Positions 52,278 through 60,272 of a DNA stretch of 64,000 bases are shown one piece after another. The notes under the pieces were generated by a model. It did no database searches, was not told where the DNA came from, and saw only the letters and a list, made by a program, of their open reading frames with translations. This stretch comes from Levilactobacillus wangkuiensis (GTDB lineage: Bacteria > Bacillota > Bacilli > Lactobacillales > Lactobacillaceae): positions 62,001 to 126,000 of the forward strand of contig NZ_BOLM01000003.1 of NCBI RefSeq assembly GCF_016861605.1, given 5' to 3'. Made by a program: the position numbers and the translations under genes. The first letter of the stretch is position 1; each line of letters begins with the position of its first letter.

Positions 52278-52458
52278 CGTGAGTGACCAGAGGCGGGCCA
52301 AACCGGCCAGCTGTGTCGGTGGCCTTGGCTGGCGTTCTGTGCCAACCTAGACCACGGGGCAACCTTTGAGACCGCCCCTCAGGCTCAAAGTTGAGGTGGA
52401 AGCCCGTCCTTTGGCTGGAGCCGACCCCATAGCAGGCCGGTTTGAGCCCGCCGGCGAA
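52278..52458 (-). repeat. Type-1 structured repeat, array unit 2
   Basis: Closing stem changed on both arms: GGCGGGCCAAACCGGCC with GGCCGGTTTGA-GCCCGCC. The change from CAAGTTGCC to CAAACCGGCC is matched exactly on the opposite arm, which is strong evidence that the pairing is kept. Confidence 0.88.
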
Positions 52459-52519
52459 ATTTAACACCCAACCACCAACACACCAGCCATCCACGACCAC
52501 GTCTTTCAAATTAACACAA

Positions 52520-52704
52520 CGTGAGTGACCAGAGGCAGATCAAGTTGCCCAGCTGTGTCGGTGGCCTTGGCTGGAGTTTTATTCCAGCCTAGCCCACGGG
52601 ACGACCTTTGAGACCGCCCTTCGGCTCAAAGTCGAGCTGGAAGCCCGCCTCTCAGGCTGGAAGCGGCCCCATAGCAGGGCAACTTGAATCCGCCGCCGGG
52701 AACG
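52520..52704 (-). repeat. Type-1 structured repeat, array unit 3
   Basis: Closing stem ATCAAGTTGCC with GGCAACTTG-A-AT; internal arm GGCTGGAGTTTTATTCCAGCC. Its 5' end is 47 bp from the recombinase-like gene. Confidence 0.88.
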
Positions 52705-52750
52705 CAATGAAACTAGCAAAGTAAATTTTAAAAGAAAGTGAGGCGGTTGG

Positions 52751-53575
52751 ATGCCGCAAGAATACCCCTACCAAGACGCCTTCAACCGGTTACTAACCGA
52801 CCGGGCCATGGCCGAAGCCACGCGCGACGAATACACGACCACGCTGAAGGATTTCTTCCATTACTTAGAGAACTTCAACCCAACTTATCAGAAGACCCAC
52901 CGCGTGCGTGATCTCCAAACGCAGGACGTCGAGCAGTACCTCAGCATGTTGCTCACCGCCCGCCAAATCCAGAATCAGACCTACAACAAGGTGTTGTCCC
53001 ACCTGAACATTTATTTCAAATTTTTGTTCTCGCACCGCTGGACGCCCTACTTGCCAACGCTGGACCTTAAAAGCAAGCCCAAGCAAGCGCCGCAACCGGT
53101 CAACTATCGCTGGGTTGACGACCTGACCGACTACCTCGCCGATGAGCGGCTCCACATTTATACGCGTCTGACCCTCCTGCTGGTGTCACAGGGCTATCCC
53201 GTGCAAAGCTTCCTCAAGCCCGGCGTGACGGAAAAAATCGATACCCACGATTGGCCAGCTACCGTCCAGCCCTTTCTCAAGGCCTTTCGGGACTTCATCG
53301 ACCCGCTTCAGCAGCGGTTTCTTTGTGACGACTGGTTTCTCAAGCAACGGGCCGCGGCCGACCCCCATTTGACGTTGCCGGGCCTCCACAAGTATTTGAA
53401 ACCGGACGAAGCGGTCATTGGCTTTGCCCTCAGCCCTACCGTCCTCTATCAAGGTTACTTAGTTAACTATCTCCGGCGCCACCCGCAAAAGACCGACAGA
53501 GAGGTCACCGCGGCGTTGAACCTGCCACCGGACTCCATCGATTATTACCGCCGATTGAGCCAACGGGCTGATTAG
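52751..53575 (+). CDS. Tyrosine-recombinase-like protein lacking catalytic residues
   Basis: A 274-residue protein. Residues about 8-95 form a core-binding (SAM-like) domain of integrases (ATRDEYTTTLKDFFHYLENFN..., TQDVEQYLSMLLTARQIQNQTYNKVLSHLNIYFKFLFSHR). The C-terminal part has the helical feel of the catalytic domain, but I find neither the first Arg in its usual LLLxTGLRxSE setting, the HxxR box, nor a nucleophilic Tyr after it. The segment LTLLLVSQGYPVQSF stands where the Arg box belongs. It is probably a DNA-binding relative without recombinase activity. GTGAGG precedes the ATG. Standing next to the repeat array is suggestive but not proof of a link. Confidence 0.7.
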   Translation: MPQEYPYQDAFNRLLTDRAMAEATRDEYTTTLKDFFHYLENFNPTYQKTHRVRDLQTQDVEQYLSMLLTARQIQNQTYNKVLSHLNIYFKFLFSHRWTPYLPTLDLKSKPKQAPQPVNYRWVDDLTDYLADERLHIYTRLTLLLVSQGYPVQSFLKPGVTEKIDTHDWPATVQPFLKAFRDFIDPLQQRFLCDDWFLKQRAAADPHLTLPGLHKYLKPDEAVIGFALSPTVLYQGYLVNYLRRHPQKTDREVTAALNLPPDSIDYYRRLSQRAD

Positions 53576-53590
53576 CCCAAGATTTTTTCA
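53563..53590 (+). terminator. Terminator overlapping the recombinase-like gene end
   Basis: GGGCT pairs with AGCCC across GATT, then AAGATTTTTTC. The stem is short; the stop codon lies in it. Confidence 0.55.
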
Positions 53591-53638
53591 TTAAACTATT
53601 TATAATAGAGGTAAGACTAGATTTTGGGGGAATCACTG

Positions 53639-54493
53639 ATGAAAAAGAAATGGTGGCTACTGGGGAGCTGTCTGGCGTTAGTGGCCGTAATTTTGGGGAC
53701 GGTCACGCTCACCCAGTTTCGCAAGACAAACGTTCAAACGGCACCGGCGACGCACAACCGGGTACCGCAGGAAGATGTTTCCGCAACTGAGGTCACGGTA
53801 AAAAAGCCCGAACCCTGGATCAAACTCAAGCATCCTTTGAAATTGCCAATCCTGATGTACCATAGCGTGGCAACCGGCAATCAACTACGGGTGCCCAAGA
53901 AACAGGTCGTGGCGGAGCTGACCTATTTGGAAAAGCACCACTATGAAACGCTGACCACGGCGCAAGCCATTCGCGCGTTGACCACGAATACCGTGCCGCA
54001 GAAAAAAGTCGTCTGGATTACGCTGGACGACGCCTACAAGGATAATCAGAAAATTTTGCCAACGTTGAAAAAGTACCATCAACACGTAACCATCAACGCC
54101 ATCACGGGCTTCACCCACAAGGCCAACCACCTGTCCCTGGCGCAAATGAAGGCGCTCAAGGCGACCGGCCGCGTGGACTTTGCCAGCCACACGGTCCAGC
54201 ACCTGAACCTGAATAGTTTATCAGCCACGCAACAACGACAAGAGCTGGTGAATTCTAAGCGTTGGCTCGACCGCGAACTCAATCAGGATACGCAAATGCT
54301 GTGCTACCCGGCTGGCCGTGCCAACAAGATCACGCACCGTTTGGCTAAGCAGGCGGGATATAAGCTCGCATTGACCACCCAGGAGGGATTCGCCCAGATG
54401 TCCGAGGGCCGCTACAACCTGTCACGGCTGCGAATCTCGCCGGGCATGACGACGGCCACGTTTGCCGACTTGATTCAGGTCACGAACTCTTAA
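53639..54493 (+). CDS. Membrane-anchored polysaccharide deacetylase
   Basis: A 284-residue protein with N-terminal membrane anchor (KKKWWLLGSCLALVAVILGTVTL) and an extracellular NodB-type domain: LPILMYHSV near 75, ITLDDAYKDN near 127 (metal/catalytic Asp pair), FASHTVQHLNL near 180 (metal histidines) and CYPAGRAN near 220. Such enzymes remove acetyl groups from wall glycans (family knowledge); the substrate here is unknown. ATG 53639 follows GGGGGAA; TTG 53624 is in frame but lacks a site. A type-1 repeat begins 21 bp after the stop. Confidence 0.88.
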   Translation: MKKKWWLLGSCLALVAVILGTVTLTQFRKTNVQTAPATHNRVPQEDVSATEVTVKKPEPWIKLKHPLKLPILMYHSVATGNQLRVPKKQVVAELTYLEKHHYETLTTAQAIRALTTNTVPQKKVVWITLDDAYKDNQKILPTLKKYHQHVTINAITGFTHKANHLSLAQMKALKATGRVDFASHTVQHLNLNSLSATQQRQELVNSKRWLDRELNQDTQMLCYPAGRANKITHRLAKQAGYKLALTTQEGFAQMSEGRYNLSRLRISPGMTTATFADLIQVTNS

Positions 54494-54513
54494 GGCAAAT
54501 AGATGAGCCTTTT

Positions 54514-54698
54514 CGTTCCCGGCGGTGGGCTCAAAGCGCCCTGCTGTGGGGTCGGTTCCAGCCTGTGGAGCGGGCTTCCACCTCGACTTTGAGCCAAAGG
54601 ACGGTCTCAAAGGTCGTCCCATGGGCTAAGCTGAGAAAAGCCGCTCAGCTAAGACCATCGACACAGCTGGACACTTTGGCCCACCTCTGGTCACTTAC
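54514..54698 (+). repeat. Type-1 structured intergenic repeat
   Basis: Closing stem GGTGGGCTCAAAG with CACTTTGGCCCACC: the central pair is T-A here and C-G in the copy at 32024, a compensatory change. It begins 21 bp after the deacetylase stop in the same direction. Confidence 0.88.
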
Positions 54699-54786
54699 AC
54701 GGATCACTTTTTTCCTAAATATTGTGTTTCTTCCGAACGGGGTTCAATTGTCCGTTCAGATGTTTGATAAAATGTAAGCGTACCCA

Positions 54787-54815
54787 TTGTCAGCTTTATC
54801 ACTTCGGCGTACAAT
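54787..54815 (+). promoter_or_regulatory. Promoter of the 30-aa membrane peptide
   Basis: TTGTCA (54787-54792), 17-bp spacer, TACAAT (54810-54815). ATGTAAGCGTACCCA immediately upstream is a partial match to a catabolite-responsive element. Confidence 0.8.
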
Positions 54816-54851
54816 GAAGTTAGTTAAAACGTGCACAAGGAGGTCAACATT

Positions 54852-54944
54852 ATGGGGAGCTTAGCCACATTATTAACCTGGTCCGCAATGATTGTTTTGA
54901 TTGGTGCCGAGATTGTTCGGGGAATTTTTATGTTTCGTGGGTAA
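54852..54944 (+). CDS. 30-residue membrane peptide
   Basis: A 30-codon gene that begins MGSLATLLTWSAMIVLIGAE and ends EIVRGIFMFRG. One hydrophobic helix covers about residues 4-20, and the C-terminal part is amphipathic with two Arg. It has everything expected of a real gene: a near-consensus promoter, AAGGAGGT at 54837-54844 with seven-base spacing, and a terminator directly after the stop. I do not recognise the peptide. A small regulator of a membrane complex or a type I toxin are possible; no antisense promoter was seen. Confidence 0.7.
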   Translation: MGSLATLLTWSAMIVLIGAEIVRGIFMFRG

Positions 54945-54961
54945 CTTAAATTGAAGTTAAG

Positions 54962-55002
54962 TCAAAAGGAAGAAGCCAAGTCGGCCTCTTCCTTTTTTTG
55001 TG
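54962..55002 (+). terminator. Terminator of the 30-aa peptide gene
   Basis: GGAAGAAGCC pairs with GGCCTCTTCC around AAGTC, followed by TTTTTTT. Confidence 0.9.
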
Positions 55003-55027
55003 ATCAACGCTAACTAGCGTCAATCCT

Positions 55028-55132
55028 TATAGCTTGCACTTACGGTAGCAACTCTCCATTTTTATCGCCCACACTTACGGTAGTGGCTCACCATTTTTAT
55101 AGCTTGCACTTGCGGCAGCAACTCTCCAATTT
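55028..55132. repeat. Three tandem 35-bp repeats
   Basis: Units begin TATAGCTTGCACTTACGG, TATCGCCCACACTTACGG and TATAGCTTGCACTTGCGG at 55028, 55063 and 55098, with exact 35-bp period; each ends in CTCTCCATTTT or a variant. Units 1 and 3 are closest. Not CRISPR-like: no spacer sequences between units. The remainder of the spacer up to 55250 is empty. Confidence 0.8.
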
Positions 55133-55250
55133 TAACTATCTGTAGAATACCGAATCCGCGTGGCAAAGTAAAGCATCCTGATTCCTTACTACACCTGCCC
55201 CATCAGCCATTCAACTCAAAAATAGTTGGCAACCTCTTTAATTTGTCGCG

Positions 55251-55279
55251 TTGACAGGCTTGTCACCTCCTAATAGAAT
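55251..55279 (+). promoter_or_regulatory. Promoter of the L,D-transpeptidase gene
   Basis: TTGACA (55251-55256), 17-bp spacer, TAGAAT (55274-55279); transcription would start about 25 bp before the start codon. Confidence 0.85.
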
Positions 55280-55308
55280 GATAATGTATTCTACAAGGAG
55301 GAATTCCA

Positions 55309-55842
55309 TTGAACAAGGTAAAAATTATCATCACGACCCTTTTGGCCATTGTTGGTCTGCTGGGTGGCGTTGGGACCAACGCTGTCACTGCCACGGCCAG
55401 CACCACTCCCAGCTGGAAACAGCCATCCGAGAGCAAGGCGTACCCCAATTTGAAGAAATATAAGCACGCCTACCTCAAGGTCTCCATCGCCAAGCAACGC
55501 GTCTACGTGAAGACCAGCAAGCACCGGGTGCTCTACACCATGGTCTGCTCGACCGGGAAGAAATCATCCCCGACCCCGACCGGCACCTTTCACATCCAGA
55601 ACCGCGGCAAGCACTTCTACAACGCCAGCTCTAAGGAAGGCGCCAACTACTGGACGTCCTTCAAGGACTGGGGGACCTACCTGTTCCACTCCGTTCCCGT
55701 CAACGTGCACGGCAAGTACGTCGTCAGCGAGGCCCACAAGCTGGGCAAACGCGCCAGTCATGGCTGCGTGCGCCTGAGCGTTGCCGATGCCCACTGGATC
55801 TACAGCCATGTGCCTGCTGGGATAAAGGTTGTTATTCGCTAA
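55309..55842 (+). CDS. Secreted L,D-transpeptidase (YkuD domain)
   Basis: A 177-residue exported protein starting with TTG after AAGGAGG. The signal peptide ends near TATAST. The mature part is one YkuD domain: YLKVSIAKQRVYVKT at the start, TPTGTFHIQNRG, YLFHSVPVN, and the catalytic motif SHGCVRLS near 155, with the Cys as nucleophile. Such enzymes cross-link or remodel peptidoglycan; the substrate strand cannot be told. Own promoter and terminator; monocistronic. Confidence 0.92.
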   Translation: MNKVKIIITTLLAIVGLLGGVGTNAVTATASTTPSWKQPSESKAYPNLKKYKHAYLKVSIAKQRVYVKTSKHRVLYTMVCSTGKKSSPTPTGTFHIQNRGKHFYNASSKEGANYWTSFKDWGTYLFHSVPVNVHGKYVVSEAHKLGKRASHGCVRLSVADAHWIYSHVPAGIKVVIR

Positions 55843-55852
55843 GAACCAAATC

Positions 55853-55893
55853 AAAAGAGTTTAGCCCACCTCACACTGGCTAAACTCTTTTAT
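55853..55893 (+). terminator. Terminator of the L,D-transpeptidase gene
   Basis: AAAAGAGTTTAGCC pairs with GGCTAAACTCTTTT, followed by ATTTTTG. Confidence 0.92.
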
Positions 55894-56013
55894 TTTTGAA
55901 TCCTGTTTTGCGACGACAGACGCACCTTTAACCGCATTATAATATGGTATACTGAACTTATTCTAGTCTAAAATTACTGATAGGACCCGTTTGCGTCCCA
56001 TCATTGAAGGGAG

Positions 56014-56316
56014 TTGCGCACACAATATAATAACTTTAGAAATTCATTCGAACTCGAAAATCTTTATACTGTAGATAAGCGGATTCGTAACCAATCTGGG
56101 GCCTTCTTAATGCCGATACTTCTCTCAGATCCGGCAACCGTGCAAGATAAGATTCAACACCTGATTCAGTTACGGATCAGTATTCCAGGCAAGAAGAAAG
56201 CGCAAGTGCTAAAGGACCTGGATGTGATTGGCATCAATCTGGCATTTATCTACCCCGATTTATCCAATGCCGCCCAATATCTGAAAGATCCTCGTTTGCA
56301 TGACGATTTGAATTAA
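56014..56316 (+). pseudogene. C-terminal fragment of an FRG-domain protein
   Basis: The 100-codon frame can start at TTG 56014 after GAAGGGAG. It reads FELENLYTVDKRIRNQSGAFLM then ISIPGKKKAQVLKDLDVIGINLAFIYPDLSNAAQYL. The RIRNQSGAF motif and the final GINxxxxYPDLxxxAxYL are the C-terminal half of the FRG domain, while the N-terminal part with the F-R-G motif is absent. FRG proteins occur in defence or toxin settings (family knowledge). It is probably the remnant of a full-length gene; whether the fragment is translated is unknown. It marks the left edge of an AT-rich accessory patch. Confidence 0.7.
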
Positions 56317-56479
56317 GAATTTTAGTAATCTGAGGAGCCTAATTTTTAGATAATAGACATTATCATTAAATACATCTATTAGATTAGCTAATCTTCCTTA
56401 ATTTTCGCTCTCAGAAGGCCAATATCTTGATCTTGTACTTAACTAAAATCAATCTGTTTTTTACAATCGTCCAATCTGA
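56317..56479. other. AT-rich spacer without gene
   Basis: All frames are closed. The inverted-looking TTAGATAATAGACATTATC and repeated TTAGATTAGCTAATC are AT-rich and have no clear function. Confidence 0.4.
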
Positions 56480-56839
56480 GCAATTGACCTTAATGATCTC
56501 CCGGTTACCACGGTCAATCCAATCTACACCCACCGAAAGAACCTAGTCCAAATCAAGTTTGACCCAACGACACAAACGGTGAACGAGTTAGTCACCACTC
56601 TCTTTGGGCATGACCCAAATCATAATCGTAAGCGTCTTCTGTTGAACCTCTTGGGACATGACAATGACTTCAACTTAACGGTCGAAGACCTAACAGATTC
56701 ATTTGCGACAAACGAGCGCGAGGAGTTAACCGACGATGATGTCGACTCGACAAATCAACAATCCGAAATAGAATTAAAGAATGACGAGTTAGACATCGAC
56801 GAAACTGACAGTTTGCAAATTAAAGATGTCGTCATCTAA
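56480..56839 (+). pseudogene. C-terminal fragment of an unknown protein
   Basis: A frame open from 56480, just after a stop, reads AIDLNDLPVTTVNPIYTH..., IKFDPTTQTVNELVTTLFGHD, LLNLLGHDNDFNLTVEDLTDSF and an acidic tail (EELTDDDVDSTNQQSEIELKND). It has no ATG or ribosome-binding site at the front; a GTG at 56579 opens the last 86 codons. The regular protein-like character before this GTG suggests a 5'-truncated gene. Family not recognised. Confidence 0.5.
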
Positions 56840-57142
56840 CGTCCCTGACAAACCACAGGGGTATTACACCCGACACCTTCGTGTCATTTCTTCAATCATC
56901 ACCCTATGCACTGCGTCACCCACTCCAAATTAGTGACATGTAAAGTTCTCACGAACACCATCACGTTCATGACTATCTTTACTACATAAATAATCAACAA
57001 TGGGTTTGCAACAGAACCAACACGCGGTATGATAACTTTGTTGCTAAATGAGAACAACATCAAACGGAGCAACGAACCAATGAATCAAACACCAAAACAA
57101 AATTTGATAATAGTGAAACAAAAATCGAAAGGATGATTTAAA
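56840..57142. other. Intergenic region upstream of the Lys-rich secreted protein
   Basis: Contains several direct AAC/CAA-rich stretches and the leader of the 57143 gene. No clear promoter pair was found. AAAGGATG sits before the ATG. Confidence 0.4.
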
Positions 57143-57871
57143 ATGTTTAAGAGTAAATCGATGAAGCACAAGTTAATTATGTCAGTTATGGTAGCGTCAG
57201 CAACGTTAGGCTTAGCGCTAGTTGTTCCAACGTTTACTGGTTCTAACAACGATGTAACCGCGTCGGCTGCTGGTAAGTATGTATATAACGGTAAGACTTA
57301 TAAAACTGAAAAAGCGATGTTTGCAGCTGCCGATGCTGATGACCCAGCATCAGTTAAAAAGACGATTGCTCAAGATAAGAAAGATGATGACGCTTATAAT
57401 AAAGAAGCTAATAAAAAAGCAACTGCTTCAGCAACGTATAACGCACCAGCAAAGAAGACTACTTCTAAAAAGAAGGTAACTAAGAAGGTAGTCAAGAAGA
57501 CCAATAAGAAGAAAGCAACTAAGAAGTACGCTTACAAGGTTTCTAAGTTAACTTCGAAGAAGACCAAGTCTAACAAGTACGTCAAGGTTACCGGTAAAGT
57601 AAGCGTAAGCACTAAAGCGTTAGCAGCAAAGCATCACGCAAAATGGGCTCGTATTACTACCTACAAGGGTTACAAGTATGTACGTCTCAACAAGCACAAC
57701 AACTTCAAGGCTACTATCAAGGCTCCAAAAGCTAAGAATACTTGGGCCAAAGCAGGGTATTACACCAAGAACATGAAGCACGGTAAGGTCGTTAAGAAGC
57801 ATGGTAAGATTGTCTACACTTTCCACTTACTCTCAGCCTCTAAGAAGGTAAGCGTTAAGGCTTACAAGTAA
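57143..57871 (+). CDS. Secreted lysine-rich protein
   Basis: A 242-residue exported protein. Signal peptide about 1-42 (MKHKLIMSVMVASATLGLALVV..., SASAA). A short YVYNGKTYKTEKAMFAAADAD unit resembles a small surface-protein motif, followed by an extremely basic stretch (KKTTSKKKVTKKVVKKTNKKKATKK, about 110-135), then a beta-rich domain of ~110 residues (KYVKVTGKVSVSTKAL...YKYVRLNKHNNFKATIKAPKAKNTW). The high positive charge would bind teichoic acids. Codon use is more AT-rich than in the flanking core genes, consistent with acquisition. No family recognised. Confidence 0.7.
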   Translation: MFKSKSMKHKLIMSVMVASATLGLALVVPTFTGSNNDVTASAAGKYVYNGKTYKTEKAMFAAADADDPASVKKTIAQDKKDDDAYNKEANKKATASATYNAPAKKTTSKKKVTKKVVKKTNKKKATKKYAYKVSKLTSKKTKSNKYVKVTGKVSVSTKALAAKHHAKWARITTYKGYKYVRLNKHNNFKATIKAPKAKNTWAKAGYYTKNMKHGKVVKKHGKIVYTFHLLSASKKVSVKAYK

Positions 57872-57905
57872 TACCGACACAAATTAATAGTCACCATCAT
57901 GTTAC

Positions 57906-57940
57906 CGAAGAGCCTGCAAATATTTTGCAGACTCTTTTTT
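57906..57940 (+). terminator. Terminator of the Lys-rich protein gene
   Basis: AAGAGCCTGCAAA pairs with TTTGCAGACTCTT, followed by TTTTAT. Confidence 0.88.
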
Positions 57941-58092
57941 ATGCGTTCTAAGTAACGAAGAACTAACACAATGTACATTGATGGGCTTTGATATTGGACC
58001 GATTGGGGTATTAAACCAATCAATACAGAATGTTGAGGTGTACTTATGATAAATAAATATAAACAAAATAACAGAGAAGAGAGGTTTTAGGT

Positions 58093-60084
58093 ATGTCACA
58101 TAAACTACCAGTGTTAGCCATAACCTTAGCAACATTAGGAGTTACTGGGTTATCAATGATGCAATCATCAGTTCAAGCAAATGCAAGTTCTTTTAATGAT
58201 GTAAGAAAAGGTAATTCGACATATACAACATTTTATTCAGAACTAGCGAAAAATGGTTTTGCTACACGTCATTCACGTCATATTGATTTTGCAAAGGCTC
58301 CCGACCCATATTTTAATCCAGTATGGAAAAAAGGTAAGACAAAAGCGTATAAAGTACGTGGTACTACAATGAGTACGTACTATGATGGTGGTCCTGGATT
58401 TAGTGCTAACGGAAATCAAGGTACTTTCTACCGGTTAAGTAGTAACCCTGCAATTCGTTATACATATGTTGGTACTTTCCGTGGTAAGAAAGTCGATATG
58501 ATTATTCAGATGGGTGGGTATAAAGGCGAACCGCTAAAGAAAACAGTTGGTGGTACTCATGTTTCATACAAAAATCAAGCTATTGTATTTATGACGAATA
58601 AATTTGGTATAGCTACACCTAAGTCACGAAATACTCAAGGTAAGGCATATAGAAATGGTAAGATTTATAAGAATATTAGTATGAATGATTCAGCTTCTCA
58701 TGCTGACATTACTATCCGTATTGTTAATCATGGTACTAATACAAATGTTAAAGCGGATGCCGACCATACTATTGGACTAGGATTTATGGAAATGGAACCA
58801 GCATACCTTAAGGCAGCTGGCGGTCGTCATTACACATTGGGACAACGAGTAATGACTTATTCAAATCCAACTGAAGTTGGTAATTATACAACAAAAGCTG
58901 GTAAGTCTAACATTGACCGTGAGTTTGGTGAGTTTGGGGTATTGAAACTTAAAGATGACACCCACTTTCCTGAAAACTATTTCAACCATGACTATACCGA
59001 CTTTGACGGACCAAAGACTCGTAATTCAGCATTAGCTGTATATAAAACATCAGAGATTGGTGTAAGTTGGCGTGGTCATGCGCCGTGGACAGATTTGCTT
59101 GATATTAGCGGTATGAAGCTACCTCAAAAGAAAGCTCCCAAGCAACCTGCTCCCAAGAAGTACGTTGGTCCTCAATCTTCAAATCCAAAAACTTACAAAG
59201 CAACATCATCAGCTCTAGCTGATTATACAAAGTCCTTCTCTTGGAGAATTGTACAAAAAACAAAAGCTGCTAAATTCTCTGGTAAAGGGTATACCATCAC
59301 CGATACATTACCAGGCGGAACTACAATTTCATCAGCTACAGCACCTTCTGGTTGGTCCAAGTCTGTATCAGGTAATAAGATTACATTTAAGGCAACCAAG
59401 AACGTTTATAAGAAGTCTAATGCTAAGACTTATAGTTTTATAGTGACAACAACAACTACAAAGTCTCAAGCTATGCATCATACTAGTTTCAACAACCATG
59501 TCACATCACGGCGTAAAATCTCAAAATCTAAGTGGCAGACAAAAAACTCAAACACAGCAAAGTGGACGTTGAAGAACGAAGAAATCAAGGGGTATTTCAT
59601 TGATTTTGACCATCACGACTATGCCGTTGCTAAGGGTTATGACATCTTCACACCTAAACAAATTTATAATTCAGGTGTAACGTCAGGTCAAAAGACGATT
59701 GTACCAAAAGCAGAAGTAGTAGCGCCAGATAATGGTAAGTTATACAAACTTGTTCATGGTCCTAAGGATGGGACATACGCAACCCCATCAGAAATGAAGT
59801 GGACTTCAGCTAGAATCAAGATTGTTAACAACTATTCAACTGGTGTTAGAACTATCGGGTATACCAAAAAGGGTAAACCAATTACAGAAACTTACCGATA
59901 CGTTTCATCTCAGTCGTTCCCCAATGGTAATGACAAGCAAATCCACTACTGGTACTACAGAACTAAGTGGTACCATCAAGTTGGTCACGCTAAGCAAGGC
60001 ACCGACCCTAACCCTTACACCGATTCAACCGACCCTGATGGTGATTTAATTAAGGCCGATGGTAATCAGGGTGAGTTCTACTAA
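58093..60084 (+). CDS. Large secreted adhesin-like protein
   Basis: A 663-residue exported protein with signal peptide (cleavage near VQANA). The first ~320 residues form an unassigned beta-rich domain (TYYDGGPGFSANGNQGTFYRLSS..., ADHTIGLGFMEMEPAYL). After a Lys/Pro linker (PQKKAPKQPAPKK) a second domain near 365-460 (FSWRIVQKTKAAKF...YTITDTLPGGTTISS) resembles the isopeptide-forming or DUF11-like domains of adhesins. The C-terminal 180 residues are unassigned. It has no sortase motif and ends DPDGDLIKADGNQGEFY, so it may be secreted or 3'-truncated. It is the most AT-rich gene of the window, indicating recent transfer. Confidence 0.7.
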   Translation: MSHKLPVLAITLATLGVTGLSMMQSSVQANASSFNDVRKGNSTYTTFYSELAKNGFATRHSRHIDFAKAPDPYFNPVWKKGKTKAYKVRGTTMSTYYDGGPGFSANGNQGTFYRLSSNPAIRYTYVGTFRGKKVDMIIQMGGYKGEPLKKTVGGTHVSYKNQAIVFMTNKFGIATPKSRNTQGKAYRNGKIYKNISMNDSASHADITIRIVNHGTNTNVKADADHTIGLGFMEMEPAYLKAAGGRHYTLGQRVMTYSNPTEVGNYTTKAGKSNIDREFGEFGVLKLKDDTHFPENYFNHDYTDFDGPKTRNSALAVYKTSEIGVSWRGHAPWTDLLDISGMKLPQKKAPKQPAPKKYVGPQSSNPKTYKATSSALADYTKSFSWRIVQKTKAAKFSGKGYTITDTLPGGTTISSATAPSGWSKSVSGNKITFKATKNVYKKSNAKTYSFIVTTTTTKSQAMHHTSFNNHVTSRRKISKSKWQTKNSNTAKWTLKNEEIKGYFIDFDHHDYAVAKGYDIFTPKQIYNSGVTSGQKTIVPKAEVVAPDNGKLYKLVHGPKDGTYATPSEMKWTSARIKIVNNYSTGVRTIGYTKKGKPITETYRYVSSQSFPNGNDKQIHYWYYRTKWYHQVGHAKQGTDPNPYTDSTDPDGDLIKADGNQGEFY

Positions 60085-60272
60085 ATCGATAATTCTTCAG
60101 GATCAACACGGCAGTTGGGTTTGACTTGAGTTTGGGGTATTCACAGCGCTTTGCTCCGCTTCAATGATCTCCTCATCCCCACAATCCAACTCGTTCCCCT
60201 ATCCCCCACCCCCTAACTACGGTAAACTAGAGGTAATTGCCTCACCACAGTCACTCACAAAGGAGTTTATCT

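Larger units (their letters stand above)
51960..52710. repeat. Tandem triplication (~245-bp period) of a type-1 repeat unit
   Basis: Three direct units, each made of a ~60-bp flank (ACCACCCAACCACCAAC, CACCAGCCATCCACGACC, ACGTCTTTCAAATTAACGC) and a full type-1 element. Element starts (GTGAGTGACC) fall at 52033, 52279 and 52521, so the period is 246 then 242 bp. The flank is well conserved too, so a unit was duplicated as DNA rather than each element inserting separately. The array ends 47 bp before the recombinase-like gene. Confidence 0.88.

Noticed and set aside
55028-55132. Possible CRISPR array
   Set aside because: Repeats are directly adjacent with no spacers of unique sequence, only three units, and no cas genes are present.
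57902-58135. Hydrophobic 77-codon minus-strand frame
   Set aside because: Starts within the next gene and runs through the terminator at 57906; no ribosome-binding site.
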